Shown: piece after piece, positions 35,091-43,457 of the stretch
How positions within the stretch are numbered: the stretch's first letter is position 1
Layout of the letters: every line of letters starts with the position of its first letter
Source: Terriglobia bacterium
Lineage (GTDB): Bacteria; Acidobacteriota; UBA6911
DNA: 64,000 nucleotides
Assembly (NCBI GenBank): GCA_020072565.1
Contig: JAIQGI010000011.1
Location: forward strand, 62,001-126,000
Direction of reading: 5' to 3'
Translations under genes and position numbers: made by a program
Notes under the pieces: model-generated
The model's input: only the letters and a program-made list of their open reading frames with translations
The model's database searches: none
Told to the model about the DNA's origin: nothing

Positions 35091-36641
35091 TCAGATCTTC
35101 TGCCGGCGCGGGTAATTATCCAACCCGGCGAGACGATTTGCCAGAGCATTCGTCTGGTCCAGGTGCCAATCCCGGGGCGGGAGCCAGGTGTGGGCGAACT
35201 TCGCCGGATCCTCCCGGATCGCCAAGGTGCTGAGATAGACGTTCTCCCACGCGCAGCGCAGATCCGCGTGCGCCTCGCAGCTTCCATCCACGCGCGAGCC
35301 ACCGCATGGGCCGTTGCGCAGGCCCTTATAGCACCAGCGCATGGTGCATCCCGCGTAGCTCAGGTGATCCTGCAAGCAGTCGCCACAACTCAAGCATCCC
35401 AGCACGGCTCTGCGATAGAGCGTCGCCGCCCCAAGCAGCCGATACCAGAATCCGCAACGCCACGAATCGTCGTTGGGCAAGCCGGCAGAAACTCCCAATC
35501 TCGCCGAAAGAAATCGGGCCCCGCTTGAATCCCCGGCCACGAGGTGCTCATGCACGGCCAGGGTGAGGTGCTGCAACAGGGAGAGGTGTGGAGAAGCGGC
35601 GGTCTGATACGTTGCGTCCGGGTCGCTCAGGCCGCCCTCACCTGGCGGCAGGAGATAGAATTCGCCGGGGTAGGGGAAAATCAGATCCTCCACCCGCTGC
35701 CGCCAATCCGCTCCGATTTCCAGGGCGCGGTCGCGAATGGTCACATAGTCGGCATGCGCGAGCCGGAATCCGCCCACATGCGCCCCGGCGAATCCAAGGT
35801 CCTTCGCCGCGGCAACCATCAGGGCCGCACGTTCGAGCCGCTCCGGTTTCTTCTCCTTCTCGAGCCGCTCAATCAGAGCATCCGGAATCACGCATCCGGC
35901 AACCTCCCCATCCTTCATCATGCGGGCGATGGTCGCGGTCGGCACATAGACATTGGCCACCAGCGGCACGCCGCCCAGCCCTTCCCTCATCAGAAACTGT
36001 TTGACCTCAAGAAGCTTGCGAAGATTGAAGCCCAGCTGGGTGATGATGAAACGGGCTCCTGCAGCCACTTTCAGCTCCAGCTTGTAAAGCTGCATCATCT
36101 GGTCGGGCTCGCTGGTTTTGTAGGGATTCACCACCGCACCCGCGAGGAAAGCGAAGGGGGTCGTCCGGACGGTCCGGGATCCAAGCGTGTATTCGATGCC
36201 GGCGCCGACGGCGTTTATAAGCCCGAGCAACAAGACGGAATCGAGATCATAGACCGGCTTGGGTTTGCCCAGAAATCCGTCCTTCTGCGCGTCTCCCGTG
36301 AGCGCCAGGATGCTTTCGACCCCGATGCGCGCCAGAGCATGCAGGCGGCTTTCGAGGAAGGCCCGGTTGCCATCCTTGCCGCTCAGGTGGGCCAGCGGCG
36401 TCAAGCCCCGTTCGGCTATGAAAGATGCGAAGGATTCCGGAGGCAGGGCCGGGTTGCCGCCCGGCAGATCGGTGATGCTGATGATTTTGATGCCCTTGCT
36501 CTCGCGGGACGCGTCCAGGACGAAGGTCTCTGCCTCCGTGACTGCATGGTCCCGGCCCAGCACCAGCTCGGCAGAAATAAAAAACTCACCCTGATCAAGA
36601 GCCAGCCTGAGAAAATTCTCCGGCACGTTCCTCACTCCCAT
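35091..36641 (-). CDS. metF: Methylenetetrahydrofolate reductase fused to MetV-type cysteine-rich domain
   Basis: Interconverts methylene-THF and methyl-THF. The N-terminal ~300 residues are the MetF TIM barrel (ISAELVLGRDHAVTEAE, ILALTGD, GARFIITQLGFNLRKL). The C-terminal ~200 residues are the MTHFR_C/MetV domain with a cysteine cluster, CLSCGDCLQDHLSYAGC then CYKGLRNGPCGG, which in acetogens binds zinc as a separate MetV subunit. Here the two are one polypeptide. Start uncertain: ATG 36641 is used, but a GTG about 15 bases further in has better ribosome-binding context. Upstream neighbour is folD, 67 bases away. Confidence 0.9.
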   Translation of the reverse strand: MGVRNVPENFLRLALDQGEFFISAELVLGRDHAVTEAETFVLDASRESKGIKIISITDLPGGNPALPPESFASFIAERGLTPLAHLSGKDGNRAFLESRLHALARIGVESILALTGDAQKDGFLGKPKPVYDLDSVLLLGLINAVGAGIEYTLGSRTVRTTPFAFLAGAVVNPYKTSEPDQMMQLYKLELKVAAGARFIITQLGFNLRKLLEVKQFLMREGLGGVPLVANVYVPTATIARMMKDGEVAGCVIPDALIERLEKEKKPERLERAALMVAAAKDLGFAGAHVGGFRLAHADYVTIRDRALEIGADWRQRVEDLIFPYPGEFYLLPPGEGGLSDPDATYQTAASPHLSLLQHLTLAVHEHLVAGDSSGARFLSARLGVSAGLPNDDSWRCGFWYRLLGAATLYRRAVLGCLSCGDCLQDHLSYAGCTMRWCYKGLRNGPCGGSRVDGSCEAHADLRCAWENVYLSTLAIREDPAKFAHTWLPPRDWHLDQTNALANRLAGLDNYPRRQKI

Positions 36642-36708
36642 TTTCAGAGGGGCCGGATCTGCAAGAGTCAACGGACCCGGGATTTTGATTATTGCAGATC
36701 CGGCCTCA

Positions 36709-37590
36709 TCAAGACATGTGCACCTTGCATGCCCGGACCGTGTTCTTCATGAGCATGGTGATGGTCATCGGCCCCACGCCTCCGGGAACTGGCGTGATGG
36801 CGCCGGCGACTTCGACGGCTTCCTCAAAAGCCACGTCCCCCTTCAGCATTCTCCTGCCGTCGGCTGTACGTCCCACCTCATTGACGCCCACGTCGATCAC
36901 CACTGCGCCGGGCTTGATCATGTGACCCCGGACATATTCCGGTGTGCCGGCAGCCACGATCAGGATGTCGGCGCGCCTTGAGTGCGAGGCCATATCCCGG
37001 GTCTTCGTGTGACAAACCGTCACAGTGGCATTTGCGCCCTTTGCCTTTTGCAGCATCATGTTTGCTATCGGCTTGCCCACGATATTGGACCGGCCGATGA
37101 CGACCACTTCGGCACCGCTGGTCTCCACACCGGAACGAACGATCAGCTCCTGGATGCCGGCGGGGGTGCAGGGAAGATAATCCGCCTGTCCGATCACCAG
37201 CTTGCCGACGTTCACCGGGTGGAACGCATCAACATCTTTCTTGGGATCGACGGCGTACAGCACTTTGGCCTCGTTAATGTGGCGCGGCAGCGGCAGCTGG
37301 ACCAGGATGCCGTGGATCCGCTCATCCCGATTGTATCCCTCGATGAGCGCCAGCAACTGATCCTCGGAAATGCTCTCCGGCCGGCTGTCCTGGATCGAAT
37401 AGAAACCAAGCTCGTGGGCCGTCTTCTGCTTGGCCCGGACATAGCTCTCCGAGGCGGGATTGTTGCCGACCAGAACCGTCACAAGTCCCGGGACAGCGCC
37501 GCGGGTTTCTTTGAGCCGCTGCACTTCCTGCAGGAGCTCTTCACGAATCTCCCTGGCTACGTCCGCGCCCTTGAGCAGCCTGGCGGTCAT
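36709..37590 (-). CDS. folD: Methylenetetrahydrofolate dehydrogenase / methenyl-THF cyclohydrolase
   Basis: Bifunctional enzyme linking methylene-THF and formyl-THF. Landmarks: SYVRAKQKTAHELGF with the catalytic Lys, GILVQLPLPRHINEAKV, DVDAFHPVNVGKL, PCTPAGIQELI, the NADP loop VVIGRSNIVGKPIANMMLQK and TPVPGGVGPMTITMLMKNT. Start at the second ATG (37590, MTARLLKG), which follows GAGGAGGAATGCC; 293 residues. With fhs and metF it completes the folate route between formate and methyl-THF. Same strand and order as the MetF-MetV gene, likely co-transcribed. Confidence 0.96.
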   Translation of the reverse strand: MTARLLKGADVAREIREELLQEVQRLKETRGAVPGLVTVLVGNNPASESYVRAKQKTAHELGFYSIQDSRPESISEDQLLALIEGYNRDERIHGILVQLPLPRHINEAKVLYAVDPKKDVDAFHPVNVGKLVIGQADYLPCTPAGIQELIVRSGVETSGAEVVVIGRSNIVGKPIANMMLQKAKGANATVTVCHTKTRDMASHSRRADILIVAAGTPEYVRGHMIKPGAVVIDVGVNEVGRTADGRRMLKGDVAFEEAVEVAGAITPVPGGVGPMTITMLMKNTVRACKVHMS

Positions 37591-37677
37591 AGGCATTCCT
37601 CCTCGAAGTGTTGTCCTCGGCAGGCCACATCGCGCAACCGTCGAAACGTTTATCCCCTTGCCGTGCGCGAGTGTCAA

Positions 37678-38874
37678 TCACTTTTCACAGGAGTCCTTCT
37701 TCTTGGAAGCTACCAGGGAGGCGCGGGTGATGGAGCCGTCTCCGTAACGGCGCGTGATGTGGTCGAGTGCCTGTGCCAGCTGTCGGTCTTTCTCCGGCGT
37801 CTGGTCGAAGAGAGGCAGCTGGCCCTTGTTCTCCGGCGTGCCCAGGTTGCTGGCATAGACTCCTATCAGGCGCACCAGCTTTCCAGTGCGGATGAGCGGT
37901 TGCATGAGTTTCCAGGCCGTCGGAAATATCTTCTCCGTGGTGTCGGCCGGCTGCGGCAGAGTGGTGCGGCGCGTTGATGTCGAGAAATCGGCCTCGCGCA
38001 GCTTGACGGTAATCGTCCGGCCGCGGGCATCGTTTGCGCGCAGGCGCTGGGCCACTTTCTCGGCCAGCTCGAGGAGCGTGTCGTGGAGCAGCTGCCGGTC
38101 CGCAGTATCCCGATCAAAAGTGGTTTCGTGGCCGATCGACTTGAAGCCTTCTTCGGGCGAGACGACGCGGTCGTCGATCCCGTGTGCGAGTTGCCAGAGG
38201 TGGTCGCCGCTTTGCCCCAGGCGCCGGATCAGATCGGCATGTTCGAGCCGGGCGATATCTCCGATCAGCCGCATGCCGAGGCGGCCGAGCGCTTCCTCGG
38301 TTTTGGCGCCAACACCCCACAGTCGCCTGATAGGAAGGGGCGCGAGAAACTCCCGCTCCCGCCCAGGTTCGACGGCTACCAGGCCGTCTGGTTTCTGCAG
38401 ATCCGACGCCACCTTGGCGACGAACTTGTTTGCCGCAATCCCCACCGAAGCCGTCAGGTGCTGATCCTCAACGATGCGCGCTTTGATCTTGCGGGCGATC
38501 TCGATCCCCGAACCCAGCAGCCTGCGGCTGCCAGTGACATCGAGAAATGCCTCGTCGATGCTGACCTGCTCAACCATGTCGGTGAACTCGAGCAGGATCG
38601 CCATCAGGCGGTCCGAGGCGCGCGCATATTTGCCCATGTCCGGCCGGACGTAGATGCCCTGCGGGCAGCGGCGCCAGGCCTCAGAGATCGGCTGCGCCGA
38701 GTGCACGCCGAACTTGCGCGCTTCGTAGGAGCACGTCGCCACGATCCCGCGGCCTCTGCCATTTTTGGGATCGGATCCGACGATCACGGGCTTGCCGCGA
38801 TACTCGGGGTGGTCGCGCTGCTCCACCGCCGCAAAAAAGGCATCCATGTCGACGTGCAGAATGGTGCGGTTCAT
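37678..38874 (-). CDS. dinB: DNA polymerase IV (Y-family translesion polymerase)
   Basis: Error-prone lesion-bypass polymerase. Catalytic carboxylates are in ILHVDMDAFFAAVEQ and SIDEAFLDVTGS; the steric-gate region and NKFVAKVASDLQKPDG palm/finger segments follow. The C-terminal little-finger domain is present. ATG at 38874 (MNRTILHVD) follows GGAGCTTGAA, giving 398 residues, slightly longer than E. coli Pol IV (351). The tail KKKDSCEK is not the canonical clamp-binding pentapeptide, although QLPLFDQT near residue 365 is a good beta-clamp motif. Confidence 0.94.
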   Translation of the reverse strand: MNRTILHVDMDAFFAAVEQRDHPEYRGKPVIVGSDPKNGRGRGIVATCSYEARKFGVHSAQPISEAWRRCPQGIYVRPDMGKYARASDRLMAILLEFTDMVEQVSIDEAFLDVTGSRRLLGSGIEIARKIKARIVEDQHLTASVGIAANKFVAKVASDLQKPDGLVAVEPGREREFLAPLPIRRLWGVGAKTEEALGRLGMRLIGDIARLEHADLIRRLGQSGDHLWQLAHGIDDRVVSPEEGFKSIGHETTFDRDTADRQLLHDTLLELAEKVAQRLRANDARGRTITVKLREADFSTSTRRTTLPQPADTTEKIFPTAWKLMQPLIRTGKLVRLIGVYASNLGTPENKGQLPLFDQTPEKDRQLAQALDHITRRYGDGSITRASLVASKKKDSCEK

Positions 38875-38943
38875 TTCAAGCTCCGCTCCTCGCACCTGCT
38901 ATGGTAATCGCAAACCTTCACAGACAGCAAATGCTCTTGAACC

Positions 38944-38970
38944 TGGATTTTGGATTGCGGGTCATGGATT
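38944..38970. repeat. Copy of the GGATTTTGGATTGCGG repeat
   Basis: GGATTTTGGATTGCGG followed by GTCATGGATTC lies upstream of dinB, in the gap to the divergent SDR gene. It matches the cores at 22005-22148 and 39880-39986. The remaining 120 bases before the SDR start hold no recognisable gene. Confidence 0.5.
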
Positions 38971-39094
38971 CTAAAAAGTCGCACCTCCTTTGAGATCGAG
39001 AGTAAATTATAGGTTGCCGGTGTCGACCTGGCGCTCGAGAGTACGGAGTGTCCACTGCAAGGTTTGGAAGTTTTACTGCAACGAGGAGAACAAC

Positions 39095-39880
39095 GTGACA
39101 AAGGGACTGGCCGTGGTTACCGGGGCTTCCGCGGGCATCGGGTGGGAGATGGCAAAACAGCTGGCGACACGGGGGTACGACCTGCTTCTGGTCGCGCGCA
39201 GAGAAGAGCGGCTCAAGCAATTGGCCGGGGACATCGAAGCACGCGGCCAGGCAAAAGCCGGGATCCTGAAGCTCGACCTGACGGTCCGTGCAGAACGGCA
39301 GCAACTCGTTTCGAGCATCGCGCTCGAACCGGACAGATTCAGCCTGCTCATCAACAACGCCGGATTCGGAGCGGCCCGGCCTGCAGTCGACATCGCCGCG
39401 GCGAGATGTCTCGAGATGATTGAGCTCAATGTGAGCGCGCTGACCGAGCTGTCTCTCGAGGCCGCGAAGATCCTGACGCGGAAGCGGTCGGGAGGCATCA
39501 TCAACGTGGCCTCCACGGCGGCCTTTCAGTCGGTCCCTTACATGAGCGTCTACGCGGCGACCAAAGCCTATGTACTGAGCTTCACGGAGGCGCTGGCCGA
39601 AGAGTTAGGCGGCTCGGGCGTGCGTGTGATGGCGCTCTGTCCGGGCTACACCGAAACCGAATTCCAGCAAGTTGCAGGAGAGCGCGCTGAGAGCGCGCGC
39701 ACGAGACCCAGGATGAGCGCGGCCGACTGCGTGCGCATCGGCCTCCATGATTTCGAAGCCGGCAAGCGCATCAGCATAACCGGCATAAGCAACAAGCTGC
39801 AGACCTTCGCCAGCTGGCTCTTCCCCCGCAGCCTGGTGGTTCATTTAGCGGCAGCCATGGTGAAAAGCCGCATCTCATGA
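39095..39880 (+). CDS. Short-chain dehydrogenase/reductase
   Basis: Classical SDR of 261 residues. The cofactor loop is VVTGASAGIGWEMA (TGxxxGxG), with LLINNAGFGA, the catalytic Ser region INVASTAAF and YAATK with catalytic Tyr/Lys. The Arg-rich LLVARREERL after strand 2 favours NADP(H). Start at GTG 39095 behind ACGAGGAGAACAAC. Substrate not predictable; close relatives are often annotated as DltE/YqjQ-type reductases. It is divergent from dinB and ends in a dispersed repeat. Confidence 0.88.
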   Translation: MTKGLAVVTGASAGIGWEMAKQLATRGYDLLLVARREERLKQLAGDIEARGQAKAGILKLDLTVRAERQQLVSSIALEPDRFSLLINNAGFGAARPAVDIAAARCLEMIELNVSALTELSLEAAKILTRKRSGGIINVASTAAFQSVPYMSVYAATKAYVLSFTEALAEELGGSGVRVMALCPGYTETEFQQVAGERAESARTRPRMSAADCVRIGLHDFEAGKRISITGISNKLQTFASWLFPRSLVVHLAAAMVKSRIS

Positions 39881-39986
39881 TTTTGGATCTTGGATTGCGG
39901 AATTTTGATTTGGAACCTGCGGTCGCTATCGAAGTCACGATGGGGCTGCGAGTGTTCGCTGGCGCCAAATCAAAAAATCCGAAATC
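39880..39986. repeat. GGATTTTGGATTGCGG family inverted repeat
   Basis: Between the convergent SDR and desulfhydrase genes: TTTTGGATCTTGGATTGCGG on the left, and an exact 11-base inverted repeat TTTTGATTTGG (39903-39913) / CCAAATCAAAA (39965-39975). The right arm continues AAATCCGAAATCAGG into the 3' end of the desulfhydrase gene. Third copy of this family in the window. A bidirectional terminator role is plausible. Confidence 0.6.
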
Positions 39987-40950
39987 AGGCGAGCTGATTC
40001 ATGTAAGCCCACAGTGCAGGGACACCACCGGTGTGCCAGAACAGAACCGTCTCATCTTTGCCGATGACGCCACGACGGATAAGGTCGATCATGCCCGCTG
40101 CAGCTCTGCCGGTATATACCGGATCGACGATTATCCCTTCGTAACGCGCGAACAGGTCGATGGCCTCGCGCTCCGGCGCGCCCAGGATCCCATAGCCGGC
40201 GCCCAGACAATCCGCGTTGGCAAAAATATTGCGGGGCTGAATGGTTCCCGGCTCGCCCAGCAGACGGTACACCCCGTTGGCAATCTCCGCAACCAGGCGC
40301 TGCAGCGACGCCAGGTCCTCGTCCACGCTGATGCCAAGCACCTGGCCACGGAAGCCGGCCATGACGGCACCGACCGCCAGCCCGGCGTGAGTGCCGCCTG
40401 AGCTGGATGCAAAGACGATGCGGTCGAAATGCTCCGTCGTCTGGGTCAGGATCTCATTCATCGCAGCAGCATAAGCCGCCGCTCCCAGCGGATTCGAACC
40501 GCCGAGAGGAATAGGGTAAGGATTGCGTCCCGCCGCCCGTTCGGCTGCCACCACCTCATCCATGACTTCCTCGCGCGTCCGGTCGCCCGACCAGCGGATT
40601 TCAGCTCCCAGCAGACGATCGAGGAGCAGGTTGCCCACCGGTTGCGCCGGCGCATGGCCACGCAAGACAAGGATGCAGCGCAAGCCCGTCCTGGCAGCCG
40701 CTGCTGCTGTCTGCCTGCAATGATTCGACTGCACCGCCCCGAGCGTAATGAGGGTGTCGGCCTTCTTGAGCTGAGCGTCGGCAACCAGAAACTCGAGCTT
40801 GCGTGTCTTATTCCCGCCCCCGGCAAGCCCGGTCAGATCGTCGCGCTTGATGAAAAGGCGCGGCCCGCCCAGGGCTTGGCCCAGCCGCGCAAGCGATTCG
40901 ACCGGCGTGGGCAAGGGTGTAAGAGAAACGCGCGGCAAGGCAATCTTCAT
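39985..40950 (-). CDS. dcyD: PLP-dependent D-cysteine desulfhydrase / ACC deaminase family enzyme
   Basis: Fold type II PLP enzyme of 321 residues. LFIKRDDLTGLAGGGNKTRKLEFLV contains the PLP-binding Lys (NKTRK); GAVQSNHCRQTAAAAA and the phosphate loop SSSGGTHAGLAVG follow. This is the ACC deaminase/D-cysteine desulfhydrase group; without biochemical evidence the exact substrate (D-cysteine, ACC or L-cysteate) is open. ATG at 40950 (MKIALPRV) follows ACGGAGGACTT. The 244 bases to feoB hold no gene. Confidence 0.85.
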   Translation of the reverse strand: MKIALPRVSLTPLPTPVESLARLGQALGGPRLFIKRDDLTGLAGGGNKTRKLEFLVADAQLKKADTLITLGAVQSNHCRQTAAAAARTGLRCILVLRGHAPAQPVGNLLLDRLLGAEIRWSGDRTREEVMDEVVAAERAAGRNPYPIPLGGSNPLGAAAYAAAMNEILTQTTEHFDRIVFASSSGGTHAGLAVGAVMAGFRGQVLGISVDEDLASLQRLVAEIANGVYRLLGEPGTIQPRNIFANADCLGAGYGILGAPEREAIDLFARYEGIIVDPVYTGRAAAGMIDLIRRGVIGKDETVLFWHTGGVPALWAYMNQLA

Positions 40951-41141
40951 AAGTCCTCCGTCAAAACAGATTCGCTTCCATGCCGAAGCGCTCATTGTAT
41001 CCGCCAAACCGGCCGGCAGGTCCTGAAAGTTTCATTTATCAGGATCCACAAGATGTAACAAAGAGACGTCTGCGAAAAGCGAAGTCCCCCGAACCCGGCG
41101 TCTTTAATCTCTGGCAGCACCGCCATGAATCTGCTACATTT

Positions 41142-41166
41142 TGAAGTTCGTTTTCAATAATTATGC
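41142..41166 (+). promoter_or_regulatory. AT-rich palindromic patch before feoB (possible metal-repressor site)
   Basis: TGAA (41142) and TTCA (41153) form a short inverted repeat directly followed by ATAATTAT, about 30 bases before the feoB start in otherwise GC-rich DNA. The position fits an operator for the DtxR-type regulator encoded downstream or for Fur. It does not match either consensus well, so this is only a pointer. Confidence 0.25.
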
Positions 41167-41194
41167 TGCGCCTTCAAGCAGGAGCAAGAGAAGC

Positions 41195-43453
41195 ATGACG
41201 ACCGACGAGCGCGCTGCCACGAGGAGGGTGATCCTGGTCGGCAATCCTAATGTCGGCAAGTCTGTCATTTTCAGGTTGTTAACCGGCAGCTATGTCATGG
41301 TCTCGAATTTCCCTGGCACCACGGTTGAGGTTTCGCGCGGCAGAATCAGCCTGGGAGGCGTCTCCTACGAGATCGTCGATACGCCTGGCGTGCATAGTCT
41401 CGTTCCCCAATCGGAGGATGAGCGCGTCACCTGCGAGGTCCTCCTCCGGGAAAAGCCCGACCTCATCATGCAAGTGGCGGACGCCAAAAACCTGCGGCGC
41501 ACGCTCCTGGTTGCTTCACAGTTGGTTGAATTCCGCATCCCGATGGTTCTCGTGCTCAACATGATGGACGAAGCACAGGAGCGCGGCATCGAGATTGACA
41601 CCCGGGGCCTGTCCAGCCTGCTTTCCGTTCCGGTCGTCGAAACCGTCGCCATCTACTCGCAGGGCCGGCGCCAGCTGCTGCAGGCCATGCAGAACGCGTT
41701 GCCGCCGACGAATCCGCTGAGGGACTGCCGTCCGATGTGCCATGTCTCTTCAACGCTCAACGGATCAGGATCCGCTCCCGGAGCTTTGGCAGTCGAGTGG
41801 CTGTCGCTCGGTGATGCCGGCTTTGCGCGGCGGCTGGAATCGTCGCTGGGCGGTACCGTCGTAAACCAGCTTGAACATGCCAGGAAGACATACCTGGAAG
41901 CCACGCACCGGTCTTTGGCCAAGGATGTGGCTGAGAGCAGAAATGATTTTCTGGACCGCTCCGTCGCCGCCTTCAAGAAGAGGAGACAGGGTGGGTTGTT
42001 GGAGAAAGCCGAAAGCTCTGCGTCACGGATATGGCTGGGGCTGCTGATCGCAGGCCTGATCCTTTTCGCATGGAATGAGTTTGGAGGCATCGCAGGCGTC
42101 GCGACACCCTACAGTGTGGCGACCCGGTTTCTTGCCGCGCGCCTGGCGCCCGCTTCCGGCAGCGCCGGTCTCATCTCCACGCTGTTACTCACAAAGGCTT
42201 CGTCAGGGCGCGGGGAATTCGGCCTGGCCCTCGAAGCGCTCCACTTCCTGTTCTTCATCGCCCCTGTCGTTATCCCTTTCGGCATGCTCATCGCCCGCAG
42301 CCGGAAATTCGCGCACGAGGTCGGTATCCTGACAAGGCGCGCTTCGACCGGGATTCCGATCCTGTTATGCGTTCTGCTCCTGCTGTTTGAATTTGTCGGC
42401 TACACGGGCGCCCAGACGCTGGTCGGTTTCCTGGAAGACATCGTCTTCGGGCGTTACCTGATCCCGCTGATCCACGGGTTCCTGCCGCCGGGATTTTTCC
42501 AGGAATTCGTCGCCGGAAAATACGGGCTGGTGTCGATGGGGCTGACTTATGCAATCGCGATTGTGCTGCCGGTGGTAGCGACCTTCTTCATCGCGTTCGG
42601 GCTGTTGGAGGACAGCGGGTATCTGCCGAGACTCTCGATTCTATCCGACCGCGTGATGCGCCTGATGGGGCTCAACGGGAAAGCGACACTGCCGATGGTG
42701 CTCGGCCTCGGTTGCTGCACCATGGCCACGATCACAACACGGGTCCTCAGCTCGCGCAAAGAGAGGCTCATCGCGACGCTGCTCCTCGCTCTGGGTGTCC
42801 CATGCTCGGCGCAACTGGGTGTGATCCTCGGCATCGCTTCGGGCTTTTCCCCCGCGGCTACCCTGACCGTGCTCGGAGTGGTGGCATCGCAGCTTCTCCT
42901 GGTCGGTTTTTTGTCTTCCAAGCTGATTCGCGGCCAGAGCAGCGAGTTCATCTTCGAAATTCCCCCAATCCGCGTGCCGCAGCTCAAGAACCTCGCGCTC
43001 AAAACCGGCTATCGGATTCAGTGGTATTTGAAGGAAGCGCTTCCGCTTTTCCTTTACGGGACGGTGGCGCTCTTCATCCTGGACAAGGTCCGTGTGGCGG
43101 GTCAGAGCCTGCTGGAATGGGTGCAGACGGGGTTGGCTCCCATCGTGACGGGCTTCTTGCACCTCCCGGCACAGGCGGCGGGCGCTTTTGTCCTGGGCTT
43201 CCTGCGGCGTGATTACGGAGCTGCCGGTCTCTTCCAGATGGCACGCACCGGAATGTTGAGCGCCCAGCAGGTGGTCGTGAGCCTGGTAGTGATCACGCTC
43301 TTTGTTCCCTGTCTCGCCAGCTTCCTGGTAATCGCCAAAGAACAGGGGATGAAGCGCGCCGTAGCCATGACCACTTTCATCGTCCCGTTCGCCGTCAGCA
43401 TCGGTGCCATGGTCAGCTGGGTGCTGCGCACGTTCCATATCACTTTCGGTTAG
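41195..43453 (+). CDS. feoB: Ferrous iron transporter FeoB
   Basis: Inner-membrane Fe(II) uptake protein. The N-terminal G-protein domain has G1 GNPNVGKS, the NFPGTTVEVSRG switch, G3 DTPGVHSL and G4 NMMD. A helical spacer leads to the membrane domain with two Gate motifs (PVVATFFIAFGLLEDSGYLPRLSILSDRVM and GLNGKATLPMVLGLGCCTMATITTR). Start at ATG 41195 behind GGAGCAAGAGAAGC, 752 residues. No separate feoA is seen; the FeoA-like domain is at the C-terminus of the regulator encoded 4 bases downstream, so the two form one operon. Confidence 0.94.
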   Translation: MTTDERAATRRVILVGNPNVGKSVIFRLLTGSYVMVSNFPGTTVEVSRGRISLGGVSYEIVDTPGVHSLVPQSEDERVTCEVLLREKPDLIMQVADAKNLRRTLLVASQLVEFRIPMVLVLNMMDEAQERGIEIDTRGLSSLLSVPVVETVAIYSQGRRQLLQAMQNALPPTNPLRDCRPMCHVSSTLNGSGSAPGALAVEWLSLGDAGFARRLESSLGGTVVNQLEHARKTYLEATHRSLAKDVAESRNDFLDRSVAAFKKRRQGGLLEKAESSASRIWLGLLIAGLILFAWNEFGGIAGVATPYSVATRFLAARLAPASGSAGLISTLLLTKASSGRGEFGLALEALHFLFFIAPVVIPFGMLIARSRKFAHEVGILTRRASTGIPILLCVLLLLFEFVGYTGAQTLVGFLEDIVFGRYLIPLIHGFLPPGFFQEFVAGKYGLVSMGLTYAIAIVLPVVATFFIAFGLLEDSGYLPRLSILSDRVMRLMGLNGKATLPMVLGLGCCTMATITTRVLSSRKERLIATLLLALGVPCSAQLGVILGIASGFSPAATLTVLGVVASQLLLVGFLSSKLIRGQSSEFIFEIPPIRVPQLKNLALKTGYRIQWYLKEALPLFLYGTVALFILDKVRVAGQSLLEWVQTGLAPIVTGFLHLPAQAAGAFVLGFLRRDYGAAGLFQMARTGMLSAQQVVVSLVVITLFVPCLASFLVIAKEQGMKRAVAMTTFIVPFAVSIGAMVSWVLRTFHITFG

Positions 43454-43457
43454 CGAA

